Below are positions 17,396-25,720 of a stretch of DNA of 60,673 nucleotides, piece by piece. Source of the stretch: Micromonospora rosaria (GTDB lineage Bacteria; Actinomycetota; Actinomycetes; Mycobacteriales; Micromonosporaceae); NCBI RefSeq assembly GCF_001567585.1, contig NZ_LRQV01000029.1, forward strand, positions 1-60,673. The letters run 5' to 3'. Under the pieces are notes generated by a model that was not told where the DNA came from, did not search any database, and saw nothing but the letters and a program-made list of their open reading frames with translations. The first letter of the stretch is position 1. Each line of letters begins with the position of its first letter. The position numbers and the translations under genes are program-made.

Positions 17396-18430
17396 TCAGC
17401 GAACGGCGGAGGCGACGGTGAGGGTGGCGGTGGTGGTGTCGAGGGTGGCGGGGGTGCCGAGGGGGACGGTGAGCTGCTTGGTGCCGTGGCCGACGGGCAG
17501 GCCGCCCAGGACCGGTACGCCCAGGTCGCCGAGGCGTTCGGTGAGCACGTCGGCGACCGTGGTGGCCCAGCCGTCGGCGCAGTGGGTGAACTGGCCGACG
17601 GCCACCCCGGCCAGGCCGGTCAGCGCGCCCGCGCGACGCAGGTGGGTGAGCATCCGGTCGACCTTGTACGGCGGCTCCTGCACGTCCTCGACCACCAGCA
17701 CCGCCCCGGTCAGGTCCGGCATGTCCGGGGTGCCGACGGTGGCGGCGAGCAGGCAGAGGTTGCCGCCGAGCAGGGGGCCGGTGGCCCGACCGGGTACCCG
17801 TACCGTTCCGGTCTCGGCGTCGGGATCGGCGGTGAGGGTCACCGGTGCGGTGGTGGTCAGCGCGGCGTGCAGCGACTCCGCCGAGCGCAGCGGGGTCCGC
17901 TCGTCCAGCCAGGCCGCCCCGGGCCCGTGCACCGTCGCCAGCCGGGCGCCCCGCCACAGCGCCAGTTGCAGCGCGGTGATGTCGGAGAAACCGGCCACCA
18001 CCTTCGGGTCCCGCCGGACGGCGGCCATGTCGATCGCGTCGACGATCCGCTGGGCGCCGTACCCGCCCCGGGTGCAGATCACCCCACGGATCCCGGGGTC
18101 GGCGAAGGCGGCGTTCAGGTCGGCGGCCCGCAGGTCGTCCGTACCGGCCAGGTATCCGTGCCGGGCGTAGACGTGCGGGGCGAGGACCGGGCGCAGCCCC
18201 CAACCGGTGAGCAGTTCGATGCCCCGGGCGACCCGTTCGGGGCGGGTGGGCCCGGAGGGGGAGACCAGCATCACCGCATCGCCGGGACGCAGCGCGGGCG
18301 GCCGTACCGCGACGTCGACGGGCCCGCCACCGGCGCCGGCCGGATGGTCGGCGGGGTCGGCGGCACCGTCGACGGGGTGGCCGGCGGCGACCGGGTCGTT
18401 CGCGGTCGTGGGGGCGTGGTCCGGGCTCAC
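17396..18430 (-). CDS. S66-family LD-carboxypeptidase-like protein
   Basis: A 344-residue protein of the S66 family, which cleaves the L,D bond of murein tetrapeptides during cell-wall recycling, or related immunity substrates (MccF). Visible motifs are LVSPSGPTRPERVARG, VICTRGGYGAQRIVDAID, GFSDITALQLAL with the nucleophile Ser, VVEDVQEPPYKVDRMLTHL with the catalytic Glu, and VGHGTKQLTVPLG near the C-terminal His. About 45 low-complexity residues precede the domain. A TAGGCT box eight bases before the GTG at 18430 suggests leaderless transcription. Confidence 0.88.
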   Translation of the reverse strand: MSPDHAPTTANDPVAAGHPVDGAADPADHPAGAGGGPVDVAVRPPALRPGDAVMLVSPSGPTRPERVARGIELLTGWGLRPVLAPHVYARHGYLAGTDDLRAADLNAAFADPGIRGVICTRGGYGAQRIVDAIDMAAVRRDPKVVAGFSDITALQLALWRGARLATVHGPGAAWLDERTPLRSAESLHAALTTTAPVTLTADPDAETGTVRVPGRATGPLLGGNLCLLAATVGTPDMPDLTGAVLVVEDVQEPPYKVDRMLTHLRRAGALTGLAGVAVGQFTHCADGWATTVADVLTERLGDLGVPVLGGLPVGHGTKQLTVPLGTPATLDTTTATLTVASAVR

Positions 18431-18513
18431 AGCGGCCGAGCCTAGTCCCGCCGATCAGCCGGGCCGACCGGATCCCGCCGCCCCAGCCGGGCGGGTGCGC
18501 CCAGCCCGGCGGG

Positions 18514-18568
18514 GTGAGAGGGGAACCCTTCTCTACCCCAGGCGTTAACAGGGGGCCCTTCCTTACCA
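18514..18568 (-). repeat. 55-bp palindromic intergenic repeat, copy A
   Basis: It runs from GTGAGAGGGG to CCTTCCTTACCAC. On the opposite strand it matches copies B (22531-22586) and C (27161-27215): AAGGAAGGGCCC arm, TTAACGCC centre, then a second arm. It is inverted relative to the other two copies. It lies between two divergent leaderless genes. Confidence 0.75.
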
Positions 18569-18603
18569 CCCAACGCGGGCCGAGGGGGTGGGGCGGGACC
18601 CGA

Positions 18604-18609
18604 TAGCCT
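18604..18609 (+). promoter_or_regulatory. -10 box of a leaderless promoter for the GATase
   Basis: TAGCCT ends seven bases before the GTG at 18617. No ribosome binding site is present, so a leaderless mRNA is likely. Confidence 0.45.
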
Positions 18610-18616
18610 CGACGTC

Positions 18617-19387
18617 GTGGGAACCGCGCTGGTGATCGAGAACGATGCGTCCGACGACCTCCGTCGGCTGGGGGAGTGGCTGACCGAGGCCGGGCTCGAA
18701 CTGCGGGTGCTGCGCCCGCACGCCGGGGACGACCTGCCGGCCGACCTGTCCGGGTACGTGGCCTTGGTGGTGCTCGGCGGGGACCAGCACGCGTACCCGG
18801 CCGCCGACGGCACCCCGGGGGCACCCTGGTTCCCGGCCGTCGAGGGGCTGCTGCGCAAGGCGGTGCGGCACCGGGTGCCGACCCTCGGCATCTGTCTGGG
18901 CGCGCAACTGCTGGCGACCGCCCACGCCGGGCTGGTCGAGCGCAGTCCCGCCGGCCCGGAGGTCGGCCCCGGGGTGGTCGGCAAGCGGGACGCGGCCGAC
19001 GGTGACCCGCTGTTCCGGTACGTGCCGTTGATCCCCGACGTCTTCCAGTGGCACGTCGACGAGATCACCGAGCTGCCCCGGGCGGCGACCCTGCTGGCCG
19101 CCTCCACCCGCTACCCGCACCAGGCCTTCCGCCTCGGTGACCGGGCCTGGGGGCTCCAGTTCCACGTCGAGTGCGACCCGGCGATGATCGCGCAGTGGTG
19201 CGCCGCCGACGCCGCCCTGCTGGCCGACCTCGGGTACGACCCCGAGCTGGTGGTGGCCGCCTGCGAGGCGGTGATGGTCGACGTCGAGGAGGTGTGGCAG
19301 CCGTTCGCCGCCCGGTTCGCCGCGCTGGCCCTCGGCGAGCTGACCGACGCCACCGTCCGGCCCACCCTGCCGCTGCTCGGGCACTGA
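18617..19387 (+). CDS. Class I glutamine amidotransferase-like protein
   Basis: A 256-residue single-domain type 1 GATase. The Cys nucleophile sits in LGICLGAQLLA (near residue 95) and the His/Glu pair in GLQFHVECDP (near 180). Stand-alone proteins of this kind resemble the GMP-synthase glutaminase or gamma-glutamyl hydrolases. The stop is seven bases before glnE, so the two genes are probably cotranscribed and glnE is translationally coupled. A role in glutamine or gamma-glutamyl metabolism is suggested by this context but not shown. Confidence 0.85.
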   Translation: MGTALVIENDASDDLRRLGEWLTEAGLELRVLRPHAGDDLPADLSGYVALVVLGGDQHAYPAADGTPGAPWFPAVEGLLRKAVRHRVPTLGICLGAQLLATAHAGLVERSPAGPEVGPGVVGKRDAADGDPLFRYVPLIPDVFQWHVDEITELPRAATLLAASTRYPHQAFRLGDRAWGLQFHVECDPAMIAQWCAADAALLADLGYDPELVVAACEAVMVDVEEVWQPFAARFAALALGELTDATVRPTLPLLGH

Positions 19388-19394
19388 GCCGGCG

Positions 19395-22300
19395 ATGAGC
19401 AGACCGACCAGCACCCGACTCGCCCGGTACGGCTTCGGCACCGCCGAGGGCGAGGACGTCACCCGCGCCGCCGACCTGCTCGGCCCGGACGGGCTGGGCC
19501 TCTGGCGGCCCGAGGGCCAGGAACCGGTCGACGAGGCGGCGGCGACCCTGCTGTCCGCCCTGTCCCGGGCCGCCGATCCCGACCTCGCCCTGCGCCAGCT
19601 CCACCGGATCGTCGAGTCCGAGCGCCGGACCGCTCCCGAGGCGCCGTCGGCGCTCCTCGCCGCGCTGCGCGAGGACGCCGGCTTGCGTCGCCGGGTCGTC
19701 GCGGTGCTCGGTGCCTCGTCGGCGCTCGGCGACCACCTGGTCGCCAACCCCGACCAGTGGCACACCCTGGCCACCGCCGCCGACGGGCTCGCCCCGCTGG
19801 CCGACGGCCGCCTCCACCTCCCTCCGGCCGGCGGGCCGGCGCTGGCCCCGAACCCGGCCGGCGGGCCGGCGACCGGCAACGGCGCAGGGGCGGGCGTCGG
19901 GCAGGAACGGCCCCGGGTGCGGGGGCACCGGCGGGGCGGCCCGACCGGCAGCGGCCCACGGATCGCCGCGCTGCGCACCGCGTACCGGCTGGCGCTGCTG
20001 CGGATCGCGGCGGCCGACCTGACCGGTGGGCGCGGACTGGAGCAGACCATGGCGGCGCTCTCCGCGCTCGCCGACGCGACCCTCGCCGCCGCCTACGAGA
20101 TCGCGGTGGACGAGCTGCCCGAGGGGACGCCCCGGCCCCGGCTGGCCGTGGTGGCGATGGGCAAGTGCGGCGGGGACGAGCTGAACTACGTCTCCGACGT
20201 GGACGTCATCTTCGTCGCCGCCGACGACGCCGACCTGACCGCCGGCACCACCGTCGCCACCCGCCTGATCCACATCTGCGGGCTGGTGGCCTGGCCGGTC
20301 GACGCCGCGCTGCGCCCCGAGGGCAACCGGGGGCCGCTGGTCCGGACCCTCGCCAGCCACTTGGCGTACTACCAGCGCTGGGCGCGGACCTGGGAGTTCC
20401 AGGCCCTGCTCAAGGCCCGCCCGGCCGCCGGTGACCTGGCGCTGGCCCGGGAGTGGCTGGACGCGCTCGCCCCGCTGGTCTGGCGGGCCGCCGAACGGCC
20501 CGAGGCGGTCGAGGACGTCCGCTCGATGCGCAAGAAGATCATCGAGAACATCCCGCCCGGGGAGCAGGAACGCGAGATCAAGCGCGGGCCGGGCGGGCTG
20601 CGCGACATCGAGTTCGCCGTCCAACTGCTGCAACTGGTGCACGGCCGGGGCGACGAGAAGCTGCGGGTGACCGGGACCGTCCCGGCGCTGCGCGCGCTGG
20701 TCGGCGGCGGCTACGTCGGTCGCGCCGACGGCGAGGGGCTGCTGCGCGGGTACCGCTTCCTGCGCACGGTGGAGCACCGGCTCCAGTTGCAGGGGCTGCG
20801 CCGGACGCACACCGTGCCGACCGACCCGGCGGGGCTGCGCTGGCTGGCCGCCGCGCTCGACTACACCGCCACCGGCGGGCGCAGCGCCGTCGAGGCGTTC
20901 CGCGCCGACTGGGTCGCGCACGCCACCGAGGTACGCCGGCTGCACGCCAAACTGCTGTACCGGCCGCTGCTGGAGGCGGTGGCCCGGGTACCCGCCGACG
21001 GGCTGCGGCTGACCCCGGAGGCGGCCCGTACCCGGTTGGAGGTCCTCGGGTTCGCCGACCCGGCCGGCGCGCTGCGCCACCTGGAGCGGCTGACCGGCGG
21101 GGTGAGCCGGACCGCCGCCATCCAACGGACCCTGCTGCCGGTGCTGCTCGGCGAGTTCGCCGACGCCCCCGAGCCGGACCGGGGCCTGCTCAACTACCGG
21201 CAGGTCTCCGACAAGCTCGGCAGCACCCCCTGGTACCTGCGCCTGCTGCGCGACTCCGGGCCGGTGGCCCGGCGGCTGGCCCGGGTGCTGTCGCTGTCCC
21301 GGTACGCCACCGACCTGCTCTCCCGCGAGCCGGAGGCGCTGCGGCTGCTCGCCGAGGAGAGCGAACTGGCCCCGCGTACCCGGGAGGCGCTCTGCGACGG
21401 CTTCGTCGCCGCCGCCGCCCGGCACACCGACCCGGTCCAGGCCACCCACGCGGTCCGCGCCCTGCGCCGGCGGGAACTGGTCCGGCTGGCCTGCGCCGAC
21501 GTGCTCAGCCGGGCCGACGGGATCGCCCCCCGGCCGCCGCGCAGCGAGGGGGCCGCGCGCCGACCGGCCGCGCTCGCCGACATCGTCACCGCCGGCAGCG
21601 CCCTCGCCGCGGTCACCGACGCCACCCTCACGGCCGCGCTGCGGATCGCCCGCGCCGCCCAGCCGGGCCCGCCCGGCCTGCGTTTCGCGGTGATCGGCAT
21701 GGGCCGGCTCGGCGGGTACGAGTCGAACTACCTCTCCGACGCCGACGTGCTCTTCGTCTACGACCCGCCGGAGGGGGTGGCGGAGAGCACGGCCAGCGCC
21801 GCCGCCCACGCCATCGCCGAGGAACTGCGCCGGCTGCTCAGCATGCCCGCCCCCGATCCGGCGCTCGGCGTCGACGCCGACCTGCGCCCCGAGGGCCGGC
21901 AGGGCCCGCTGGTACGCAGCCTCGCCGCGTACTCGTCCTACTACTCCCGCTGGTCGAAGACGTGGGAGGCGCAGGCGCTGCTGCGCGCCCGGTTCGTCTG
22001 CGGCGACGCCGACCTGGGCACCGAGTTCGAGCAGATGGTCGACCCGGTGCGCTACCCGGACCGGGGGCTGACCCGCGAGCAGGTGACCGAGATCCGGCGG
22101 ATCAAGGCGCGGGTGGAGCACGAGCGGCTGCCCCGGGGCGCCGACCCGGCCACCCACACCAAGCTGGGCCGGGGCGGGCTCGCCGACGTCGAGTGGGCGG
22201 TGCAGTTGCTCCAACTGCGGCACGCCGGGGCGGACCCGGCGCTGCGCGGCACCCGTACCCTCGACGCGCTCGGCGCGGCCCGGGACGCCGGCCTGGTCGA

Positions 22301-22529
22301 CGAGGCCGACGCCGAGGCGATGGCCGCCGGCTGGACCATGGCCGCCCAGGTCCGCAACGCGCTGATGCTGGTCCGGGGCCGGGCCGGTGACCAGCTTCCC
22401 CGGCACGGCGTGGAGTTGGCCGGGGTGACCCGTGTCCTCGGCCGCGACGACCCCGGCGAGTTCCTCGACGAGTACCTGCGCACCGCCCGCCGCTGCCGCA
22501 CCGCCATGCAGCGCGTCATGGAGGCCTGA
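19395..22529 (+). CDS. glnE: Bifunctional glutamine synthetase adenylyltransferase/deadenylase
   Basis: A 1044-residue protein with two nucleotidyltransferase domains. The N-terminal deadenylase-type domain carries VAMGKCGGDELNYVSDVDVI (about residues 252-271), and the C-terminal adenylyltransferase domain carries GMGRLGGYESNYLSDADVLF (about 769-788). Helical GlnD-type linker domains lie between and after them (KRGPGGLRDIEFAVQLLQL and KLGRGGLADVEWAVQLLQL). It adds or removes AMP on the Tyr of GlnA1, switching glutamine synthetase off or on. A low-complexity insert near residue 130-190 is rich in Gly/Pro/Arg. The start is the ATG seven bases after the upstream stop. Confidence 0.95.
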   Translation: MSRPTSTRLARYGFGTAEGEDVTRAADLLGPDGLGLWRPEGQEPVDEAAATLLSALSRAADPDLALRQLHRIVESERRTAPEAPSALLAALREDAGLRRRVVAVLGASSALGDHLVANPDQWHTLATAADGLAPLADGRLHLPPAGGPALAPNPAGGPATGNGAGAGVGQERPRVRGHRRGGPTGSGPRIAALRTAYRLALLRIAAADLTGGRGLEQTMAALSALADATLAAAYEIAVDELPEGTPRPRLAVVAMGKCGGDELNYVSDVDVIFVAADDADLTAGTTVATRLIHICGLVAWPVDAALRPEGNRGPLVRTLASHLAYYQRWARTWEFQALLKARPAAGDLALAREWLDALAPLVWRAAERPEAVEDVRSMRKKIIENIPPGEQEREIKRGPGGLRDIEFAVQLLQLVHGRGDEKLRVTGTVPALRALVGGGYVGRADGEGLLRGYRFLRTVEHRLQLQGLRRTHTVPTDPAGLRWLAAALDYTATGGRSAVEAFRADWVAHATEVRRLHAKLLYRPLLEAVARVPADGLRLTPEAARTRLEVLGFADPAGALRHLERLTGGVSRTAAIQRTLLPVLLGEFADAPEPDRGLLNYRQVSDKLGSTPWYLRLLRDSGPVARRLARVLSLSRYATDLLSREPEALRLLAEESELAPRTREALCDGFVAAAARHTDPVQATHAVRALRRRELVRLACADVLSRADGIAPRPPRSEGAARRPAALADIVTAGSALAAVTDATLTAALRIARAAQPGPPGLRFAVIGMGRLGGYESNYLSDADVLFVYDPPEGVAESTASAAAHAIAEELRRLLSMPAPDPALGVDADLRPEGRQGPLVRSLAAYSSYYSRWSKTWEAQALLRARFVCGDADLGTEFEQMVDPVRYPDRGLTREQVTEIRRIKARVEHERLPRGADPATHTKLGRGGLADVEWAVQLLQLRHAGADPALRGTRTLDALGAARDAGLVDEADAEAMAAGWTMAAQVRNALMLVRGRAGDQLPRHGVELAGVTRVLGRDDPGEFLDEYLRTARRCRTAMQRVMEA

Positions 22530-22530
22530 C

Positions 22531-22586
22531 GTGCAAGGAAGGGCCCCTTCTTATCGCTTTCCGGATAGCAGGGGCCCCTTCCTCAC
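22531..22586 (+). repeat. 55-bp palindromic intergenic repeat, copy B
   Basis: GTGCAAGGAAGGGCCCC to GGGGCCCCTTCCTCAC, starting two bases after the glnE stop. The arms pair almost perfectly. Its centre (TTATCGCTTTCCGGATAGC) differs from copy C. Confidence 0.8.
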
Positions 22587-22602
22587 CCCGGGGGCGCTCA
22601 CC

Positions 22603-24183
22603 GTGGGCGCGGCGGTCGCGGCGGCGGTGCTGCTCGGGGTGGCGTTCCTGCTCGCCCCGCCGATGGGCACCGACCTGGCCGCCCAGGAGGCGCGGGCCGG
22701 GTTCGTCGAGCGGTACGGCCTCACCCCGGTCGACCTGGGCTGGTACGGCGGGGTGCACCAGCACGGCTACAGCCTCTTCACCGCCTGGCTGGGCGCCCGG
22801 GTCGGCGTACCCCTGCTCGGGGTGCTCGCCGCGATCGGCGGCGCGGCGGCGTTCGGCTGGCTGCTGGTGCGGCACCGGGCCCGCCGGTCGCTGCTCGGCG
22901 GGGTCCTGGGCGCGGTGGTCCTGGTCGGCAACCTGGTCAGCGGCCGGGTGACCTTCGCCGTCGGGCTGACCCTCGGTCTGCTGGCGCTCTGCGCGGTCTC
23001 GCTGGACCGTCCGGGTCGGGAGTTCCGGCTGGCCCTGGCGGCGCTGCTGGCCGCCGCCGCCACCTGGGCCAGCCCGGTCGCCGGGCTGTTCACCGGGCTC
23101 GCCGGGGGCGCGCTGCTGCTGGCGGGGCTGCGCCGGGAGCAGGGCGGGCCGGGCCGGCGGCTGCCGGGCGGCTGGTGGGTCGACCGGCCGGTGGGCGAGA
23201 GCCTGGTGCTCTGCCTGGCGCCCGCCCTCGCGCTGGTCCCGATGGCGCTGCTGTTCGGCAACGGCGGCACCCAGCCGTACTCGCCGGAGTCCATGAAGAT
23301 CAACGTGGCGCTGGCGGCGGTGACCTTCCTCGTGCTGCCCCGCCGCCGTCGGGCGCTGCGCGTCGGTGCCGTGCTCACCGCGCTGCTGCTGGTCGGCGCG
23401 TACTACCTGCCCAGCCCGATCGGCTCCAACGCGCTGCGGCTGTCGATGCTCTTCGCCGTCCCGCTGGTCGCCGCGTTCGCCGCGCTGCCCCGCGCCGCCC
23501 TGGCCGGACTGCTGGCCGCCCTGGTCTGGTGGCAGCCCCCGGTGATGCTCGACGACCTGGGCCGGGCCGGCTCGGCGGCGTCCACCGCCGCCTTCTACCG
23601 GCCGCTGGTCGAGGAACTGGCCCGCCGGCAGCCGGTCGGCCGGGTCGAGGTGGTGCCGCTGCGCGACCACTGGGAGTCGGCGTACGTGCCGCCGGAGGTC
23701 CCGCTCGCCCGGGGCTGGGAGCGGCAGGTCGACACCGCCCGCAACGCGCTGTTCTACGAGGGCACGCTCACCGCCGACCGGTACGCCGACTGGCTGCGCC
23801 GGGAGGCGGTCAGCCACGTGGCGCTCGCCCCGGACAGCCCGCCGGACCGGTGGGGCCGGGCCGAGGCGGCGCTCATCGAGGCCGGGCTGCCGTACCTGCG
23901 TGAGGTGTGGCGGGACGACACCTGGCGGCTGTACGTCGTCACGGACCCCACACCGCTGGTCGCCGCGCCCGCCCGGCTGGTCGCCGCCGACCAGGCGGCG
24001 GTGCGGTTCAGCGTCCCCGCTCCCGGCGAGGTGACCGTCCGGGTGCGCTGGTCCCGGTGGCTCACCCTGACCGGCCCGCAGGGCTGCGTGACGGCCGGCG
24101 ACGAGGGGACGGTCACCGTCCGGGTCACCGCCGCCGGGGAGTACCGGCTGGGCAGTTCGCTGCGCCCCGCCGGGCACTGCTGA
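22603..24183 (+). CDS. Polytopic membrane protein of unknown function
   Basis: A 526-residue protein with about ten membrane helices in the first 350 residues (for example VGAAVAAAVLLGVAFLLAPP, GNLVSGRVTFAVGLTLGLLALC, TALLLVGAYYLPSP) and a soluble C-terminal part (about 330-526). An open frame also begins at GTG 22531, but that GTG is the first base of a palindromic repeat, so GTG 22603 is the safer start. It could be a GT-C-like or transport protein; the two genes downstream are GT-C mannosyltransferases in the same direction. I do not recognise the family. Confidence 0.72.
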   Translation: MGAAVAAAVLLGVAFLLAPPMGTDLAAQEARAGFVERYGLTPVDLGWYGGVHQHGYSLFTAWLGARVGVPLLGVLAAIGGAAAFGWLLVRHRARRSLLGGVLGAVVLVGNLVSGRVTFAVGLTLGLLALCAVSLDRPGREFRLALAALLAAAATWASPVAGLFTGLAGGALLLAGLRREQGGPGRRLPGGWWVDRPVGESLVLCLAPALALVPMALLFGNGGTQPYSPESMKINVALAAVTFLVLPRRRRALRVGAVLTALLLVGAYYLPSPIGSNALRLSMLFAVPLVAAFAALPRAALAGLLAALVWWQPPVMLDDLGRAGSAASTAAFYRPLVEELARRQPVGRVEVVPLRDHWESAYVPPEVPLARGWERQVDTARNALFYEGTLTADRYADWLRREAVSHVALAPDSPPDRWGRAEAALIEAGLPYLREVWRDDTWRLYVVTDPTPLVAAPARLVAADQAAVRFSVPAPGEVTVRVRWSRWLTLTGPQGCVTAGDEGTVTVRVTAAGEYRLGSSLRPAGHC

Positions 24184-24240
24184 CCGCTCCGCCGGGTACC
24201 ACTGACCGGCCTGCCGGGCGCTGCTGACCGACCCGCCGGC
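24168..24240. repeat. Imperfect tandem repeat at gene 3' end
   Basis: Three imperfect copies of GCCGGGCRCTGCTGACCG-like sequence, about 24 bases apart. The first copy contains the stop codon of the membrane protein gene. Likely local slippage; no other function seen in this spacer. Confidence 0.45.
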
Positions 24241-24292
24241 CCGGGGCGTGGCGGTGACGCCGCCGCTGCGTCGCCCGGACCGGGCTGGCAGC

Positions 24293-25720
24293 ATGGCGGA
24301 CGTGCCTCACCACCTCGTCCGCTGGGCCGGCTTCGCCGGGTCCGTCCTGCTCGCCGTCTCGGCGTACCTCGGCGGCGCCCTGCCGTCGTCACCGCTGCGC
24401 AGCTCACCGGTGGCCATCTGGCAGAGCCGGCACGGGCCGGTGGTGCTCGCCGCCTGGCTGGTCGGTACAAGCCTGCTGGCCTGGGCCTGGTGGTCCCTGC
24501 GCAACCGGGACCCGCACCCGCGCTGGGTGCTGGTCACCGCCGGGCTGTGGCTGCTGCCGATGCTGGTGGCCCCACCCTTCGGCAGCCGCGACGTGTACGC
24601 GTACGCCTGCCAGGGGGCGAGCTTCATCAACGGGATCAGCCCGTACGAGCAGGGCGTCTCGACGCTGCCCTGCCCCTGGCTGGACACCGTCTCCCCGATC
24701 TGGCGGGACACCCCGGCACCGTACGGGCCGCTGTTCGTGCTGATGGCCGGGGCGGTGGTCGGGATCACCGACTCGCTGACGGCCAGCATCGTGGCGTTCC
24801 GGGTGATCTGCCTGCTCGGCGTGGTGGCCACCGCGTACGCCGTGCCGCCGCTGGCCCGGCGCTGCGGCGTACCCGTCGGTCGGGCGCTCTGGCTGGCGCT
24901 GGCCTGCCCGCTGGTCGCCGTCCACCTGGTCGGCGGACCACACAACGACTCGTTGATGATCGCTCCCCTGGTCGGTGGCCTGGCGGTGGTGGCCAGCCGG
25001 CCGGGGCGGCGCTGGCCGCTGCTGGGCGGCGGCGCGCTGCTCGGCCTCGCGGTGGCGGTGAAGGTCACCGCCGTGGTGGTGGTGCCGTTCGCCGTCCTCG
25101 CGGCGGTCGTCGGCCCGGTCACCCTCCGGTCGGTGATCCGCCACGGCGGCTGGGTGCTCGCCGGAGCCGTCGCCACGATGGTCGGCATCACCTTCGGCGG
25201 CGGGCTGGACTTCGGCTGGGTCGGCGGGCTCACCACCGGCGGCGCGGCCGTCGCCTGGACCTCCCCGCCGACCGCCGTGGGGCAGACGGTCAACTCGGTG
25301 GCCCAACTCTTCGGAAGCGGGATCGACGCCATCCCGGCGGCGCGTGCCGTCGGAGTGGTCGTGCTCGCCGGCACGCTGGTGTGGATGTGGTTCCGGGCCT
25401 GGCACCAGGACCCGCTGCGCTACGCCGGGCTGGCGCTGGCCGTCACGGTGGCGCTCGCCTCGGTGGTGCACCCGTGGTACTGGACCTGGCCACTCGCCGT
25501 GATCGCGGCGACCACCGTCCGGTCGACCTGGGCCGCCCTGGTGGCGCTGGTCAGCATCTTCCTGATCCTGCCCGACGGGGTGGGGCTGGCCCGGTACACC
25601 AAGATCCCCGGGGCGCCCCTGATGACGCTGTTGCTGATCCTCGGCGCGGTCGCGTTGGTACGGTCGTTCCGGGCCGAGGACCGGCTCCGCGCGGCCGACC
25701 GCGCGGGACGAACCGGGTGA
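24293..25720 (+). CDS. MptB-like polyprenol-phosphomannose mannosyltransferase 1
   Basis: A 475-residue GT-C membrane enzyme with about twelve helices. The extracytoplasmic loop GSRDVYAYACQGASFINGIS (then PYEQG) followed by WRDTPAPYGPLF is typical of the MptA/MptB family, which adds alpha-1,6-mannose from polyprenol phosphomannose to lipomannan-type glycolipids. The Asp in SRDVY is the likely catalytic base; HNDSLMIAP and VHPWYWTWPLA follow. The stop overlaps the start of a paralog (GTGA), so the pair is one operon. The ATG at 24293 begins just before the first helix. The donor is inferred from the family. Confidence 0.82.
   Translation: MADVPHHLVRWAGFAGSVLLAVSAYLGGALPSSPLRSSPVAIWQSRHGPVVLAAWLVGTSLLAWAWWSLRNRDPHPRWVLVTAGLWLLPMLVAPPFGSRDVYAYACQGASFINGISPYEQGVSTLPCPWLDTVSPIWRDTPAPYGPLFVLMAGAVVGITDSLTASIVAFRVICLLGVVATAYAVPPLARRCGVPVGRALWLALACPLVAVHLVGGPHNDSLMIAPLVGGLAVVASRPGRRWPLLGGGALLGLAVAVKVTAVVVVPFAVLAAVVGPVTLRSVIRHGGWVLAGAVATMVGITFGGGLDFGWVGGLTTGGAAVAWTSPPTAVGQTVNSVAQLFGSGIDAIPAARAVGVVVLAGTLVWMWFRAWHQDPLRYAGLALAVTVALASVVHPWYWTWPLAVIAATTVRSTWAALVALVSIFLILPDGVGLARYTKIPGAPLMTLLLILGAVALVRSFRAEDRLRAADRAGRTG

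Noticed and set aside
19065..22406. An 1113-residue leftward frame opposite glnE
   Set aside because: A shadow of the adenylyltransferase gene; the composition is Gly/Arg/Gln-rich with no recognisable motif.
22531..22602. Start of the membrane protein at 22531
   Set aside because: The first 18 codons would be the palindromic repeat itself; a hydrophobic helix begins at GTG 22603.
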